Assembly: GCA_001630475.1 (NCBI GenBank)
Contig: KV419419.1
Location: 315,871 to 379,870 of the forward strand
DNA: 64,000 nucleotides
Direction: 5' to 3'
DNA from: Sistotremastrum niveocremeum HHB9708
Taxonomy: Eukaryota > Basidiomycota > Agaricomycetes > Sistotremastrales > Sistotremastraceae
The notes under the pieces were generated by a model. That model saw only the letters and a list, made by a program, of their open reading frames with translations, made no database searches and had not been told where the DNA came from. Made by a program: the position numbers and the translations under genes. Positions 61,881-64,000 of the stretch are shown here, in pieces. Position 1 is the stretch's first letter, and each line of letters begins with the position of its first letter.

Positions 61881-61975
61881 GCGATGCTGGCTGCGATGCA
61901 GAACTTGAGTAAAAGAACAAACAATGCTCAGGTTGTGCCGCTCACTGGCAACAGGTTGACGGCTCGCCGTTCAAT

Positions 61976-62003
61976 GAGCGGGTTAGGGTTAGGATTGGTT
62001 AGG
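61976..62003. repeat. Short interstitial telomere-like repeat
   Basis: GGGTTAGGGTTAGGATTGG lies at about 61,979-61,997: two TTAGGG units followed by decayed ones. TTAGGG is the usual telomere repeat of basidiomycetes, but two units can arise by chance. Confidence 0.3.
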
Positions 62004-62362
62004 CCTAAATGCGGAGGTATCGGAGACTCATCCGGCTGACCGAGTTCGCCGAGCCGTCCGGATCCAGCGCCGCGACCTTGGCCGCGACAACAACTTGAAC
62101 AAAGTCTGCAACAGAGGCGAGAACAAGGTCGACAATAAACTCCAACAATTGCCTGAGGCTCAAACTTTGTTATAAAGGCTGAACGAGAAGAAGAGAAATG
62201 CAAGCCATACCTACTGTACCAGGCTACCACATCCCGTCACCCACTAGTGAGTCTGGCAGACTCACCCCAAGACAGAACTCACAAGGTTAGCCCACTGGCA
62301 ATTGCGGTGCCCGCGGACACCAACTGACTACAAGTCAAACCAGATATTCATAGAGGGGATCG
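62004..62362. other. Intergenic, probable promoter region of the F-box gene
   Basis: Lies between divergently arranged genes (61,252-61,880 minus and 62,363 plus). No specific element recognised. Confidence 0.4.
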
Positions 62363-63750
62363 ATGCCTTCTCATTTGTCGCGGTTTTGGAAGAAGTTGAA
62401 GAAGGTATGTCAGTAGCTTTCGGGCTGTATATCCTCACTTCTCAGGTTCTTATTTGCATTCCAGAAAATTACCCGTCCAGGACAATCTCGGATACCTGTA
62501 GAGGCCTCATTCGAGGCCCCAGATGCCACTCAAATCGAGGCCGCCCTCGCGAGAGCTTCTATTGAACGTAATAGTACGATCTGGACTCTTGACAACCCAA
62601 GCGAAAATTGGACTCCAATCCAATCTGATGAACATCAAGTTGAATTTGCACGCAGATTTCTTGGAACTGGTCCACTCGACAATGCACTTGCTGCGACAAC
62701 CAATCTTAATTGTCGACTTCCTTTCGAAATCCTCTCTAAAATATTCGAACCCGCGGCACGAGCTCACACCGATCTACCAGCCGCGGTCGTCTTCCTCGGC
62801 AATTATTGGAGGCGCGTGGCTTTGAGGCACAAGCCATTATGGTCTTATCTTTGGTTGGATTATCGCTCTCCGAAGGCAAAATATCTTCTGTGGAAAGAGC
62901 GACTGGGCGACATCAATATGCCATTCAGCATTACCATTGTCGCCCTCGCCCGAGGGCAAATGCTTACAGAAGATTGAAGGTATATAGCAAGGAAGCTCAG
63001 TTCTCCGGACCGACCTTTTTCAATCAGGTCATTCCATCTCGACGAGGAGACTTTCGATTGGTGTAGGCTCAAACTGAAGCTCAGGACTTTCGAAGAAATC
63101 AGCCGTGAATAAATGGCCACGAGATCGCTTGCCTCTTCCACACTATCGGTTCAGGGTTACCTTACTGGACTCAATCTATCCATGCAGAAGCTACGCCCAA
63201 GCGCACAATATCTCTCAGCAATGTCGGCATAGGCTTTCGGGACCTGGATTTAAGTCAGCTCACCACTATTGAGTTTTTCGATACCGAACGAAGTACCTTT
63301 CCAGACCGGGAATACTTCACGTCCGCTCTCAAGACTATGCCACTCCTCGAAACGCTTGTCATAGATCTGACCGGGGATCACTTCATATTTTACTCTTATG
63401 AAAAATGTGATATAGTCCTGCTGACTCGTCTTCGGCATTTACAAACGACTGGAGCGTGGCGACCACTTGATTTTCTCAAGAGGCTGAGGCTTCCTAGTCT
63501 TGAGTCCTTTTTTACCGACTCCTCACCTGTGCCGACGTTGAAAGCCCTATCACCTAGTGCACCGCCACTACGTAGGGTCTGCTTAATATCATATGAAAAT
63601 CCGGAGGAGCTACTCGAACAGCTGGCCCTATACCCTTCTCTCACTTCCATCTATCTTTTTCTGTCAATGTATCGCAGAAGCTCTTCCCTCGAGGTGGCTT
63701 TTGCGACCCGACGAGCCGCTGACCTTGAGTTCCTCGATCCGCTCGACTAA
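62363..63750 (+). pseudogene. F-box protein gene with in-frame stop
   Basis: Exon 1 (62,363-62,404) encodes Met-Pro-Ser-His-Leu-Ser-Arg-Phe-Trp then lysines; a gtatgt...ccag intron of 60 bases follows. Exon 2 from 62,465 stays open for 170 codons. It carries a clear F-box: Leu-Pro-Phe-Glu-Ile-Leu-Ser-Lys-Ile-Phe-Glu, then Trp-Arg-Arg-Val-Ala-Leu...Leu-Trp-Ser-Tyr-Leu. A TGA at 62,975-62,977 interrupts it. The same frame continues with protein-like sequence to a TAA near 63,113, and the leucine-rich part resumes in another frame and runs to 63,750. F-box proteins of this type hand substrates to SCF ubiquitin ligase. Either the gene is broken (one stop plus one frame change) or an unusual intron is hidden here. 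If functional only to the stop, it is a 184-residue F-box stub. Confidence 0.6.
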
Positions 63751-64000
63751 GACAAGGAGTGCAGATGTTAGATGTACGCGCGACACAGCGTCTTGTGTCG
63801 GCGTTAGACCAGAACATCGCGATGGTCCTTGCATCCGCCGCCGGAAATCTAGTAAAATCGGGAAGATCAGCAAGGGATCGCATGCCAAACGACACACAAC
63901 GCACCTTCAGGACGATGGACAGTGGGTGTACACAGGAACCAGTCGCCTTACTCGCCATCACGTACCTTCGAGACATCGGTGGCCCGACTCCGCCCCCCGC
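63751..64000. other. Window edge, no supported gene
   Basis: A minus-strand open frame enters from the edge (about 63,641-63,976) and overlaps the F-box tail on the opposite strand. No motif is recognised, so it is not called. Confidence 0.35.

Overview
The window looks like nuclear DNA of a basidiomycete fungus, most likely an agaricomycete. Supported genes have many very short introns of about 45-65 bases and tiny exons. One gene belongs to the basidiomycete 7-TM family DUF6534, there are F-box-type genes, and base composition is balanced. All function calls come from reading translations by eye; no search was run.

Layout. Positions 1 to about 50,900 form a gene-poor array of diverged duplications. 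A recurring unit can be read as: block X (1-5,850; 17,931-23,790; a start again at 48,875); a plus-strand copy of an unrecognised gene family 'G' (5,942; 23,854); a palindromic repeat 'R1' (7,245; 25,157; 31,200; 38,785; partial at 50,210); a minus-strand G copy (8,860; 26,900; 34,440; 40,300); a minus-strand block 'H' (28,330; 35,900; 41,800); and a block 'K' (29,650; 37,700). Twice an F-box-like gene (12,379-14,460 and 44,451-46,499, both minus) and block 'Y' (15,590-17,640 in two tandem copies; 47,640-48,640) follow. G copies point towards R1 from both sides, so R1 sits at the centre of inverted duplications. A 1.64-kb non-autonomous DNA transposon splits the R1 copy at 31-34 kb.

Positions 51,000 to 64,000 are ordinary single-copy gene space: an M20-family amidohydrolase (51,154-53,248, plus), a probably broken gene (about 54,130-54,824, minus), a DUF262 protein with a long disordered tail (55,313-58,228, plus), a DUF6534 membrane protein (58,655-60,472, minus), a 188-residue single-TM protein (61,252-61,880, minus) and an F-box gene with an in-frame stop (62,363-63,750, plus).

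The 51-64 kb genes show no obvious shared pathway. The array looks like a fast-changing multigene locus in which some segments (5.9-7.7 kb with 23.9-25.6 kb, and the two arms at 38.8-40.2 kb) are almost identical while their surroundings have diverged, as expected from recent conversion or re-duplication. No reverse transcriptase, integrase, capsid or envelope fossil, tRNA, rRNA or CRISPR array was recognised.
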